DNA from: G963674505 sp964575975
GTDB lineage: Bacteria > Desulfobacterota > Desulfobacteria > Desulfobacterales > SKZT01
Assembly: GCA_964575975.1 (NCBI GenBank)
Contig: CAZNTU010000148.1
Coordinates: 1 to 13,776 of the forward strand
Length of the DNA: 13,776 bases
Direction: 5' to 3'
Under the pieces are notes generated by a model. The model was not told where the DNA came from. It worked only from the letters and a program-made list of their open reading frames with translations, and did no database searches. This document shows positions 1 to 8,300 of this stretch, in pieces; positions within the stretch are counted from its first letter, which is position 1, and each line of letters starts with the position of its first letter. A program made the position numbers and the translations under genes.

Positions 1-249
1 GACAGGGCGTACGACTCCGAGCCCTTTAGGGACGAGGCGAGAAGGCGCGGGATAGAGCCCTTTCTCGCCAGGCGCGGCGCCGAACACGGCAGCGGCCTCG
101 GAAAGGTCCGCCGGGTCGTGGAGCGCACGCTTTCGTGGCTCCACCAGTTCAGGCGGCTCCGGGTCCGCTACGAGAAAAGGGCCGATATCCACGAGGCTTT
201 CCTCACTATCGGATGCATTGTGCTATGCCAGAGGCTCTTGTTCGGGTAG
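1..249 (+). CDS. IS5-family transposase, C-terminal part (cut by window edge)
   Basis: This is the last 82 codons of a DDE transposase, read in frame 1 and ending at TAG 247-249. The fragment opens with DRAYDS, which resembles the second catalytic Asp region of IS5-type enzymes. It also carries the family's C-terminal signature VERTLSWLHQFRRLRVRYEK, with the presumed catalytic Glu at fragment residue 41, followed by the typical hydrophobic tail (LTIGCIVLCQRLLFG). Both features place it in the IS5 family, probably the IS427-like group. The N-terminal part lies outside the window, so it cannot be judged whether the element is intact. It reads towards the hdr/kor block and has no functional link to it. 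Confidence 0.88.
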   Translation, partial: DRAYDSEPFRDEARRRGIEPFLARRGAEHGSGLGKVRRVVERTLSWLHQFRRLRVRYEKRADIHEAFLTIGCIVLCQRLLFG

Positions 250-280
250 CTCTTTCATTTCATTTTGTTGGGGACTCTTA
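1..280 (+). mobile_element. Right end of an IS5-type insertion sequence
   Basis: The transposase stops at 249, and IS5-type elements normally end a few tens of bases after the stop. The sequence at about 262-280 (TTTTGTTGGGGACTCTTA) looks like the outward-reading terminal inverted repeat. The exact boundary is an estimate because the left end, needed to pair the repeats and find the target duplication, is outside the window. Confidence 0.45.
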
Positions 281-462
281 CAGTTGTTCAATTCGTTAAA
301 CCGTCCCGAAAATGAGAGCAAAGCTTCAGGACAATCGAATGCCGGTCCCAAATCAACGTTTCCCCGGCACGAGGAGCCGGAGCATTATCAAAAAGCCGGT
401 CCAACCCGCTCTATGGCGCCTCGGGTTCAATATCCTGCCGTTAATAGCGATCCCAAAGAAAA
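281..462. other. Gene-free stretch between the IS end and the hdrA terminator
   Basis: I see no convincing gene here. The short open frames on the + strand have no ribosome binding site and no recognisable protein features. A few short GC-rich inverted repeats occur, for example CCGGC/GCCGG at 364-380, but none is followed by a T-run. It is probably non-coding DNA between the hdrA transcript end and the insertion sequence. Confidence 0.5.
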
Positions 463-496
463 GCGGCATGAGAAACGAATTGTTTTCTCATGCCGC
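463..496 (-). terminator. Rho-independent terminator downstream of hdrA
   Basis: A perfect 13-bp stem (GCGGCATGAGAAA at 463-475 and its complement at 484-496) encloses an 8-base loop. In the minus-strand transcript the stem is followed by a U-rich stretch (UUUUCUUU, + strand about 455-462). It lies about 75 bases past the hdrA stop codon, where the end of the minus-strand transcript would be expected. The stem is perfect while the U-tract is imperfect. Confidence 0.75.
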
Positions 497-569
497 CATT
501 GTCGATTTTTAACGCCGTCGTTTTCGGATTCCCGTCAGAAAAGAAAAAAATATAGCAAGGCTCGCGAAT

Positions 570-2990
570 TTAGTGTTGTCTCAAAATCCCGACCGTTTCC
601 TCGATTTCCTCTTCCAGCACCTCCTTTCGGAGTTTTTCCATGTTCTTCATGACGTTCGCGAAGCGAACCCCCTCGGCGGCGCTGATCCATTCCAACTGGA
701 GGCGTTCCGGGCGAATGCCTTTCTTTTCCATTTTCTTGCGGATTTTGGCCACCCGCTTTTCGGTCCAGTGATTGGCGTCGATATAGTGGCAGTCGCCGAT
801 GTGGCAGCCGCTGACCAGGACCACGGGAGCGCCCTTTTCGAACGCGCGCCAGATGAATTTTTCGTCCACGCGGCCCGAGCACATGGTGCGGATCAGTCTG
901 ACATTGGCCGGGTACTGGAGCCGGGAGACGCCCGCGTAGTCGGCGCCGGCGTAGGAACACCAGTTGCAGGCGAACGTAAGTATTTTGTCCCGGGGGTTCT
1001 CCTCCAGCATGGAGTCCATCTGGCCGATGATCTGTTCGTCGGTGAAGTGGTTCATGACGATGGCGCCGAATGCGCATTCGGCGGCGCACGTGCCGCATCC
1101 GGCGCAAGCGGCCGTGTTGACCTTCGCCGGAATCTTCTTTTTGACGTCCACCGTGATGGCGTTGTACGGGCAGACCTCGGCGCATTTGCCGCAGTCCTTG
1201 CATTGGGATTCGATCACCATGGAGGTGATTGCCTCCGAGGTGATGGCGCCCTTGTGCATGAGTCGAACCGCGCGGGCGGCGGCGGCCGTGCCCTGGGTCA
1301 CGCTCTCCTTTATGTCTTTGGGGCCCTCGGCGCAGCCGGCGTAGAAGATTCCGCGCGTGGCGGCGTCCACGGGCTGGAGCTTGGGATGGGCCTCCAAAAA
1401 GAAACCGTCGGGGGTGAGCTGAAGTCCCAGCATTTCCTGGAGTCTTTGTGTACCGGACGACGGTTTGACTCCCAGCGCCAGGACGACCATGTCCAAGTCG
1501 TGGAATTCGATCCTGCCCGTGACGGTGTTTTCCACCGCGATCCGCAGGCTGCCGTCTTCCAGTTCCTCGACGGAGCCGGGAAGTCCCCTCATATACTGGA
1601 CCCCCAATCGCCTGCTCCGGTTGTACAAGTCCTCGAAGCCCTTTCCGAAGGCGCGAATGTCGATGTAGAACACCTTAACCGTCGTGTCCGGGTCGTGTTC
1701 CTTGATGACCAAGCTGCTTTTGATCGTGTTCATGCAGCAGACGTTGGAGCAGTACTCCCCGCCCTTCTTCTTGGACCGGGAGCCGACGCACTGGATGAAA
1801 CCAATGGATTTCGGCTTTTTCCGGTCGTTCGGACGGATCAGTTCGCCCTGGGTCGGTCCGCCCGCGTTGACCATACGCTCGAACTCGAGGCTGGTGAGCA
1901 CGTTGTCGTACCGGGTGTAGCCGTACTCGTCCATGGGGCGAGGATCGTAGAGTTCCATACCCGTCGCCACCACGATGGAACCCACCTTGTACTCCAGCGT
2001 CTCGTCGGACATGTGGAAGTTGATGCACTTCTTGTCGCACACTTCCAGACATTTGGAGCAGCCGCGCCCCATGCACTCGTTCATGTTGATCGCGTACGAC
2101 GACGGCACCGCCTGGGGAAACGGGATGTAAACGGCTTTTCTGGAGGAAAGCCCCACTTCGAACTCGTCGGGGAACACCACGGGGCAAACCTTGGCGCACT
2201 CGCCGCAGGAGGTGCATTGTTTTTCGTCCACGTACCGGGCGCGCTTGACGATCTTGACGTTGAAATTTCCCACGTAGCCTTTCACGTCCGAGACTTCGCT
2301 CAGGGTGTGAATCGTAATGTTTGGATGCCGACCGGCATCCGCCATTTTAGGCCCGAGAATTCAGATGGAACAGTCCATCGTGGGAAACGTCTTGTCGAGC
2401 TGGGCCATGGTCCCTCCGATGGACGGATACTTCTCCACCAGGACCACTTCGTACCCGCTGTCGGCCAAATCGAGCGCGGCCTGAATGCCCGCGATTCCGC
2501 CGCCGATCACCAGCGTGCGCTTCGTGAGCGGAATCGTCTCCTCGTAGAGCGGAAACAGCTGCCTGACCCTGGAAATGCCCATTTTCACCAGATCTTCGGC
2601 TTTCAATGTGGCGGCTTCGGGTTCCTTCATGTGGACCCAGCTGCACTGCTCCCTGAGGTTCGCCATTTCCAGAAGATAAGGGTTCAGTCCCGCTTGTTGC
2701 ATCATGTGGCGGAACGTGGGCTCGTGAAGGCGGGGGGAGCAGGAACCGATCACGATCCGGTCCAGGTCGTGCTCTTGTATGTCCTTCTTGATTTCCACCT
2801 GTCCGGGCTCGGAGCAGGCGTAGGCGATTTCCTTGGCCACGACCACGCCGTCCATGCCCTCGACGCTCTTGGCGACCTTTCCGCAATCTACGGTCTTGGC
2901 GATGTTCAGTCCGCAGCGGCATACGTAGACGCCGATTCGAACGCCCTCTCCTCCGCCGCATGTCGGTTCAGAGACGTTGTATGTGCTCAT
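570..2990 (-). CDS. hdrA: Selenocysteine-containing HdrA-MvhD fusion (heterodisulfide reductase subunit A type)
   Basis: Flavin-binding electron-bifurcating subunit of a soluble Hdr complex. It is read as one 806-residue protein through an in-frame TGA (2361-2363), taken as Sec210. Domains: N-terminal Cys-rich region (VCRCG at 23-27, Cys59, Cys84, Cys116); FAD Rossmann motif GGGIAG at 163-168; DCSIU at 206-210, where the family has DCSxC; 4Fe-4S ferredoxin motif at 259-269 (CTSCGECAKVCP); HdrA motif with C401 and YCSNVCC at about 414-419; two further 4Fe-4S motifs at 597-639; C-terminal MvhD domain from about 675 (CNWCSYAGAD, MCSGR, GCHIGDCHY) with all its usual cysteines. The ATG at 2990 is directly preceded by an in-frame TAA, so no upstream start is possible; the ribosome site is weak. 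The second half has no start of its own, since ATG 2343-2345 lacks a Shine-Dalgarno and would begin inside the FAD domain. The nearest alternative is a single-stop pseudogene, which the SECIS-like hairpin argues against. The fused MvhD recalls QmoB and other sulfate-reducer HdrA proteins. Confidence 0.88.
2316..2346 (-). promoter_or_regulatory. Bacterial SECIS-like element for hdrA Sec210
   Basis: The hairpin lies in the coding sequence downstream of UGA. The upper stem is GGATGCC-GGTC-GGCATCC (+ strand 2323-2340), 7 perfect pairs with a 4-base loop that starts 27 nt after the UGA. Below it, AATG (+ strand 2343-2346) pairs with CATT (2316-2319) across a small internal loop. Bacterial SECIS elements sit just 3' of the UGA, and their apical loop has an early G and U that SelB recognises. 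The GGUC loop matches that of E. coli fdhF. SelB would bind here to deliver Sec-tRNA. No sel gene lies in the window. Confidence 0.82.
2361..2363 (-). other. In-frame UGA read as selenocysteine (Sec210 of HdrA)
   Basis: The minus strand reads GAC TGT TCC ATC TGA ATT CTC GGG CCT AAA, giving D-C-S-I-stop-I-L-G-P-K. In HdrA homologues the stop position is a conserved Cys near the FAD and Fe-S site. Both flanks match the family in the same frame with no indel, so the only anomaly is Cys replaced by UGA. Sec at this Cys is known in some methanogen and deltaproteobacterial HdrA proteins. Confidence 0.85.
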
Positions 2991-3026
2991 TTAGGTTTGT
3001 CCCCATTCTTGTTTGTCTCTAGTTCA

Positions 3027-3068
3027 TTAGGTGTTAGCGGTTAGGTGTTAGCTGTTAGCTGTTAGGTG
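3027..3068. repeat. Heptamer tandem array, left arm of an inverted pair
   Basis: Six consecutive 7-bp units of the form TTAGNNG (TTAGGTG, TTAGCGG, TTAGGTG, TTAGCTG, TTAGCTG, TTAGGTG). The array lies between hdrA and the upstream HdrD-like gene. It is complementary to the array at 3160-3222, so the transcript can fold back across a spacer of about 91 bases. Confidence 0.85.
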
Positions 3069-3159
3069 AAGAAGCTTGATTATCCTGTCAAAAAAACAAC
3101 CAAATTCTGGATCATTATGCTCTTGTTTTTGCGGTTTCATGTCAAAGCATGACCGATAA

Positions 3160-3222
3160 CACCTAACGCCTAACGCCTAACACCTAACAGCTAACCGCTA
3201 ACACCTAATCGCTAACCGCTCA
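3160..3222. repeat. Heptamer tandem array, right arm (inverted orientation)
   Basis: Nine 7-bp units of the form CNNCTAA (CACCTAA, CGCCTAA twice, CACCTAA, CAGCTAA, CCGCTAA, CACCTAA, TCGCTAA and a degenerate CCGCTCA). They are reverse complements of the left-arm units. The array ends only 3 bases from the stop codon of the HdrD-like gene. In the minus-strand mRNA it lies between that gene and hdrA and could form a long imperfect hairpin with the left arm. This might act in termination, mRNA stability or recombination. No coding sequence is seen in the 235-base gap. Confidence 0.85.
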
Positions 3223-3225
3223 ATT

Positions 3226-4800
3226 TCAATCCCAGCAAATCGTCTTCGCGATGACGCTTGTCAAGTCCGCCATCTCGATCGCAAGCTCTTCGCCGAGCAT
3301 GGGATCGCGCATGGCGCAGCTCAAGTGGATCTGGCACTTGGGGCACGAGGTCAGCATCAGGTCGCTCCCGGTCGCGTGCGCCTGCCTAAGCCTCTTGACC
3401 TGCAGGGCCTTGCTGTAGGAGTCGCAGCCGGTCCAGGAGCAGTTTCCGCAGCAAAGAGCGCTCGCGCCCGAATCCTTCATCTCCGCGAAAGCTTCCTTGG
3501 AAAGACGGTCGATCAGTTTGCGGGGGAACTCCCTCGCGTTCTCCAGCCGGTTCAGCCGGCACGCATCCTGGTACGTGATCTTTTTCTCCAACGGCTTGAA
3601 CTTCACGGCGCCCTTGTCGATTTCCTGTTCCAGGAACTCGTAAATGTGGACCACCTCGAATTCGGGCTTGACCCCGAATTTTTCGTAATCGAAACGAAGG
3701 GTCCTGTAGCATTCGGGGCAGGAGGTTATCACCTTCTTCACGCCGGCGCTTTGAATGGCCTCCACGTTCAGTTTCGCCAGGCGGACGAAGTCCTTCTTGT
3801 CGCCGGACCAGAGCAGGTCGTGGCCGCAGCAGCGCTCGTCGGAAAACAGCCGGGGAATCACGTCGAAAAAGTTCAGGAGCTTCAGCGAATCCGTAAGAAT
3901 TTCGGAAGTGTTGACAGGATGGTGCCGTTTGAAGAAAGCGTCGAAATACGGAGCGCATCCCCCGAAGAACATGACCTCGCTGTTTTCGTACGTTTTGATG
4001 TTTTCCGGAAGGTCGCTCCATCGCTTGGGCTTCAATTCAGGAGAAGACATGGCGCGCATGAGGGACTGGAAGAAACCGCCGTGGGTCTGTCTTCCGCCGT
4101 TGGTCCCGAGGCTGATCCGCATGTCGCGGATGAACTCGGGGAAGTTTACGTCGGAGGGACAGCGTTCGTAGCAGAGGCCGCAGGTAAGGCACGCGTTGAC
4201 GTCCTTCTCGATGCGCCCGGAATCGATCTCGTCGCGAATGATGGCGTTCACCAGGTCGCGGGGGGAATACTGCTTCCCGCAAAGCGCGAGAGGGCACGAT
4301 GAGGTGCATTTGCCGCAATCCTGGCAGGCGTAGACGTCGTGCCGGGCGACGATTTCCTTCGGGCTTTCCTTGATCGTCTTTTCGGATATGAGCGCGGTCG
4401 GCGTCACGGGGCTTTTTCCCATCCGCTTGATTTCCTCGCAAAAGTCGGAGAGGAACGTTTCCAGGGCGGCGGATTCGTCGGGGAGGAAGGTCGCAAGACG
4501 CAAGCGTTCTCTTCCGAGTCCAAGAAGCTCGATGATGTTTCCCGCGTCCTCCGTGTTGCCGACGGCAGCTTCAGTGCCAGCGCCGTACCGGCAGGTGCCC
4601 GACGCGCATCCGACGAGGGCCACGCCGTCAGCCCCCATTTCAAATGCCTTGAACAGCAGAGCCTTGCTGATTCTTCCGGTGCAAGGTATGCGCACCATCT
4701 TGACCTCGGCCGGAATCCGGTAATCGTTCTCCTGAAGTTGCTGGTACGCGGCGTGCGGCCCCCAGTTGCAAAGGAACAATATGATTTTGAAATTATCCAT
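3226..4800 (-). CDS. MvhD-HdrC-HdrB fusion (HdrD-like heterodisulfide reductase catalytic subunit)
   Basis: Probable catalytic partner of the HdrA encoded downstream; no membrane segments are evident, so it should be soluble. The 524 residues hold three parts. Residues 1-130 are an MvhD-like domain (FLCNWG, IPCTGR with Cys40, Cys65 and Cys70). Residues 159-214 carry two HdrC-type 4Fe-4S motifs (CQDCGKCTSSCP and CLTCGLCYERCP). Residues 280-495 carry two complete CCG motifs of the HdrB/HdrD kind: Cys282, Cys324-325, Cys361/364, and Cys414, Cys450-451, Cys486/489. Such CCG motifs bind the non-cubane clusters that cleave disulfides in HdrB. The MvhD part has Gly14 where MvhD normally has the second Cys of CNWC. 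The start ATG has an AAAGAG-type ribosome site. The true disulfide substrate is unknown: these bacteria are not expected to use CoM-S-S-CoB, and a DsrC-like partner is a guess. Confidence 0.85.
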   Translation of the reverse strand: MDNFKIILFLCNWGPHAAYQQLQENDYRIPAEVKMVRIPCTGRISKALLFKAFEMGADGVALVGCASGTCRYGAGTEAAVGNTEDAGNIIELLGLGRERLRLATFLPDESAALETFLSDFCEEIKRMGKSPVTPTALISEKTIKESPKEIVARHDVYACQDCGKCTSSCPLALCGKQYSPRDLVNAIIRDEIDSGRIEKDVNACLTCGLCYERCPSDVNFPEFIRDMRISLGTNGGRQTHGGFFQSLMRAMSSPELKPKRWSDLPENIKTYENSEVMFFGGCAPYFDAFFKRHHPVNTSEILTDSLKLLNFFDVIPRLFSDERCCGHDLLWSGDKKDFVRLAKLNVEAIQSAGVKKVITSCPECYRTLRFDYEKFGVKPEFEVVHIYEFLEQEIDKGAVKFKPLEKKITYQDACRLNRLENAREFPRKLIDRLSKEAFAEMKDSGASALCCGNCSWTGCDSYSKALQVKRLRQAHATGSDLMLTSCPKCQIHLSCAMRDPMLGEELAIEMADLTSVIAKTICWD

Positions 4801-4828
4801 CGAAATTCTCTTTTTGAAAAGTTACCGT

Positions 4829-5227
4829 TTATATTACCTGAAACATTCCCGGCGCGGCTCCGTCACGAGCTTTGAAGCCAAACGATTCGTAGTATTTCCC
4901 GAGGCCTTTCGCCGCCATGAGTCCGATAAACGCTCCCGGCTTCGCGTTTTTTTCAACAAAGGACATCAACTCGCTCATCAATCGTTTTCCAAATCCCCTG
5001 TTTTGAAACTCCGGACGAACCATCAAATCTTGAATGTAGAAATAGAGGCCGCCGTCGCCGACTATGCGACCAAAACCGACAACGTTGCCGTTTTCCATGG
5101 CGACCACGGAAAACACGGAGTTGCCAAGCGCGATTTTCGTCGCGTTTTCGTCGGTTTCCCACCAGCCAACGGAATCTCTTAGGTTTCTATACTCCGAAAT
5201 CGTTGGCGATCTGTATTCGAGTCGCAT
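4829..5227 (-). CDS. GNAT-family N-acetyltransferase
   Basis: A 132-residue protein of typical single-domain GNAT length that would transfer an acetyl group from acetyl-CoA to an amine; the substrate cannot be told from sequence. Visible features are the V-x-P-x-x-Q-N-R-G-x-G acetyl-CoA motif (VRPEFQNRGFGKRLM, residues 70-84), the preceding beta strand (YFYIQDLMV) and a C-terminal YYESFGF (112-118) typical of the family. A strong GGAGG lies 6 bases before ATG 5227. It sits between two redox genes on the same strand, 28 bases upstream of the HdrD-like gene, so the two are probably cotranscribed. A palindromic repeat separates it from the gene upstream. It may be a passenger gene or may modify a protein of the complex; there is no evidence for either. 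Confidence 0.88.
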   Translation of the reverse strand: MRLEYRSPTISEYRNLRDSVGWWETDENATKIALGNSVFSVVAMENGNVVGFGRIVGDGGLYFYIQDLMVRPEFQNRGFGKRLMSELMSFVEKNAKPGAFIGLMAAKGLGKYYESFGFKARDGAAPGMFQVI

Positions 5228-5263
5228 GAAAACCTCCGATCGACGCCGAGGCGTTCGAGCAAC

Positions 5264-5367
5264 GGTGGGTTACGACCGGCGTATACACGATGAAAAACCG
5301 GTTTTGCATTCAGCTTTGTCCCTTGATTGAAGACCGGGGCAATTGAAAGCGCCGGTCGTAACCCACC
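5264..5367. repeat. MITE-like palindromic repeat between the flavoprotein and GNAT genes
   Basis: Two exact 18-bp inverted copies of GGTGGGTTACGACCGGCG (5264-5281 and its complement 5350-5367) flank a 68-bp spacer. The spacer contains a 12-bp palindrome, AAAACCGGTTTT (5294-5305). The element starts 6 bases after the stop codon of the large flavoprotein gene and contains no ORF. Terminal inverted repeats around a short non-coding core suggest a small non-autonomous mobile repeat. In RNA it could fold and act as a processing or termination signal within the gene block. Confidence 0.75.
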
Positions 5368-5373
5368 CTACGG

Positions 5374-8300
5374 CTAGCCCGCCTGGAGGAGAATATCCTC
5401 CAAAGTTCGCTCGAAGAACTGCTGACTCCGATACGGGCTGTCCGCGGCGTTCGAGGGGCAAACCGATATACAGTTGCCGCATCCTTTGCAGAAGGCTTCG
5501 TCAACGGAAGCGTACCATCCGCCGATTTTGTTTTCGTGGAGCGTGATCGCCTGGTATGGGCAGACGGCGACGCACCGGCCGCAATTGCGGCAGACTTCCC
5601 TGTCGATATTGACCGTGTATCCCTTGCTTTTCCTGGGGCCCCGGGGCATGACGGCGGCGGCCAATACGGCGGCGGCCTCTCCCTTTTGCCTGTCCGAAAT
5701 TTTGATTTCGGACGGGTCGCAGACGAAAAGCCCCGCGATGTTGGTCATCCCCGGATAGAAAAAGGGTACCCCGGCGACGTCCTTTTGCTGCATCGAAAAG
5801 ACGATCTCGCTGCTTTTCAATCCTTTCTGGTGCAAGTACTCGATCTTTTTCGCGATTTTCTCGCTCAAAACGATCGCGCCCGCGTGAACGCTTCGGGTGA
5901 ATTCCCCGTCGCTGATCTCGACGTCGAAATCGCCGAGGGTCCCGCGGATTTCCTTGACGGAGACGTTCGCGAACCAGTGGACGTTGGAATAGTGTTCGAC
6001 GCTCTCGGGCGGCTTCTCTCCGTCGGTGAACATGAAGACGTCCATGCCGGACCTGGCGAGCAACGACGCGCAGTGGCGGGTCGCTTCCGAATCGCCTATG
6101 ATGGCCGTGGCGAAATTGTAGTTTCTAGCGGGCGACGGGAACGATTTCAATTTCCCGGCGGCCTTCACGGACCGGTCCATGAGGCCCACGAACTTGTTCA
6201 TGGCCTTTTCCGGATCCTTTTTGAGAAGCGTCAAGGCCTCGCCCCGTATATTGCGGGTCACCACCATGGAGGAGTTGATGCCGGTGGCGGTGAAGAGGCT
6301 GTTCTTCAATCGACTCCGCTGGTCGGTGCAGGCGCTGCAATAAAAGCCCAATGAGCAGCACACGCAAGAGCCCAGGACCAGACGGGTGAGCCCCTTGTCC
6401 CGAACCGTCTTGATGATCGACTCGACGCCCTCGGGGGTGCATGCCGACGTCGTGACTTCGGAGTGAACCACGTTTTCTTGATTTCCCAAACCGGCGACAT
6501 ACTCGTCCATTTCAGCGTTCCATCCCAATGAACCGTTGCATTTGCAGACGAAAACGCCGATGCGGATGTCCTCCGACAGAGGCAAGTCCGGTTGGGAAAA
6601 GGAGACGCCGTGGCCTTTCCGGGCCATGGACGCGCCTCCGAGCAAGTCCAGCGCCTGGGCGGCGGCGGAGAATCCGCGCATGATCATGGCGTAGACGTCG
6701 GGTTTGGACGTTTTGGGTCCGTACGCGCGAATGACGTCCTCGCCCCGGACCGGCGTGGCCATGTCGGGGTCGGCGATGATCACCACGCCGGCCTGCTCGA
6801 CCTCTTCGATCTCGGGCTGGCAGTGCTGCACGGCTCCGATGGCCCCGCAAACCTCGGCGCATTGCATGCATTCGGAGCATACCCCGCATTGCAGACACCG
6901 TTGGGCCTCGTAAGCCGTCTGGGATTCCGAAAAACCCAAGGAGACTTCGGAGAAATTGTCCTTCCTTCCGGCAGGCTGCCTTTCCGGCACGGCGGCCCTG
7001 TTCTGGGTCGGAATGTCGGCGGGAATCGCGGGAAAATCGCGGTCGGCGGGTCTTCGGGGTGGCTTTTTCCCGACTTCCAAGCCGCACACTTCGAAAAGCG
7101 CGCGCTCGGCCGCGGCCTTTCCTCCGGCCATTGCGCGAATCACGGTCGAGGGGCCGGTGACGGCGTCTCCTGCGGCGTAAATGCGCGAGATGCTCGTGCA
7201 GCTGTTTTCGTCGGCGTCAATGTACCCGAAATCGTTCACGTCGATGCCCTTGCAGCCTTGCAGGGCGCCAGCCTGGCCGATGGCGACGAACGCCTTGTCG
7301 AACGACAAGTACGCCGTTTCGCTCTCCTCCACGACCACGGGCCACTCGACTCCGTTCTTGTCGGGAGGTCCGGGTTTCGTCAGTTTGGTGGCGATTCGTT
7401 CGAGCTTTCCGTTCTTTCCCTCGAAAGCCACCGTTTTGGACTTGTCGACGATTTTCGCGCCTTCCTCGACTGCGGCCTTGGTCTCTTCCGGATCGGCGGG
7501 AATCTTGTCCATGTCGAACCACGATATCAGGGTCACGTCGGCTCCGGCGCGCAGAAGAGTCCGCGCCAGATCGAACGCCGCGTTGCCGTCGCCGATCACG
7601 GCGACCTTCTCGCCCTTCTCCACGGTCGCCTCTCCCCTGTGGAACTTGCTCAAGAAGGAGATGCATCCGCAAATCCCGTCCAAATCTTCGCCGGGGACGC
7701 CCAGCCTTTTGTCTCTCCAAGCCCCTGCGGCCACGATGACGCCGTCATAGTCCTCTTTCAGCTTGTCCAGGTCGGTGGAAAGATTCACCGGTCGGGAAAG
7801 GACGAATTGCACTCCCATTTTTTCGATGTAGGCCAGTTCCGCGTCAAGGATTTCCTCCGGGAGACGGTGTTTTCCGATGCCGTACCGAAGCAGTCCGCCC
7901 GCCTTTTTCTCTCCGTCGAACACGGTCGCGCCGCATCCGTGCCGGGCCAGTTCCGCAGCTGCGGCAAGCCCGGCGGGGCCGGACCCGATCACCGCGAACT
8001 TTTCATTCAGCTTTTGGGCGGGCGCTTTCGGTTCGTTGCATTCCGGGTTCTGCGCGCCGAAGTCCGCCAGGAACCTTTTGATCGCCCGGATGGAAATGGC
8101 TTCGTCCAGCTCGCTTCTCCGGCACGCGTCCTCGCACGGGTGCGTGCAGACCCGTCCGCAAACTCCCGGAAGAACGTTCTTTTCCCGGATCAAATCCAAG
8201 GCTTCGGCGTATTTGCCAGCCTTCGCCAAAGCGATGTAACCTTGGGCGTTCACTCCGAGAGGACAGCTTTCGCGGCAGAGCGGAGCGCGTCTTTTGTCGA

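Noticed and set aside
218..652. 144-residue + strand ORF after the IS5 transposase
   Set aside because: It runs from within the transposase end through the terminator and into the antisense of hdrA, has low-complexity composition and no ribosome site.
570..2345. Separate gene starting at ATG 2345
   Set aside because: No Shine-Dalgarno precedes it, it would start in the middle of the HdrA FAD domain, and the in-frame sequence between the TGA and this ATG (ILGPK) is conserved HdrA sequence.
573..3044. Long + strand ORF of 823 codons opposite hdrA
   Set aside because: It is antisense to a gene with unmistakable HdrA motifs, has no ribosome site, and its His/Val/Asp/Ala-rich sequence is typical of the reverse of GC-rich codons. 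Its openness across the TGA is a by-product of codon bias.
3114..3145. Possible sigma-70 promoter for hdrA (TTGACA at 3145-3140, CATAAT at 3119-3114, minus strand)
   Set aside because: The two boxes match well one by one, but the spacing is 20 bases, too long for a normal promoter. It is kept only as a weak candidate.
3027..3222. CRISPR array
   Set aside because: The repeats are 7 bp, directly abutting and without spacers, and no cas genes are present.
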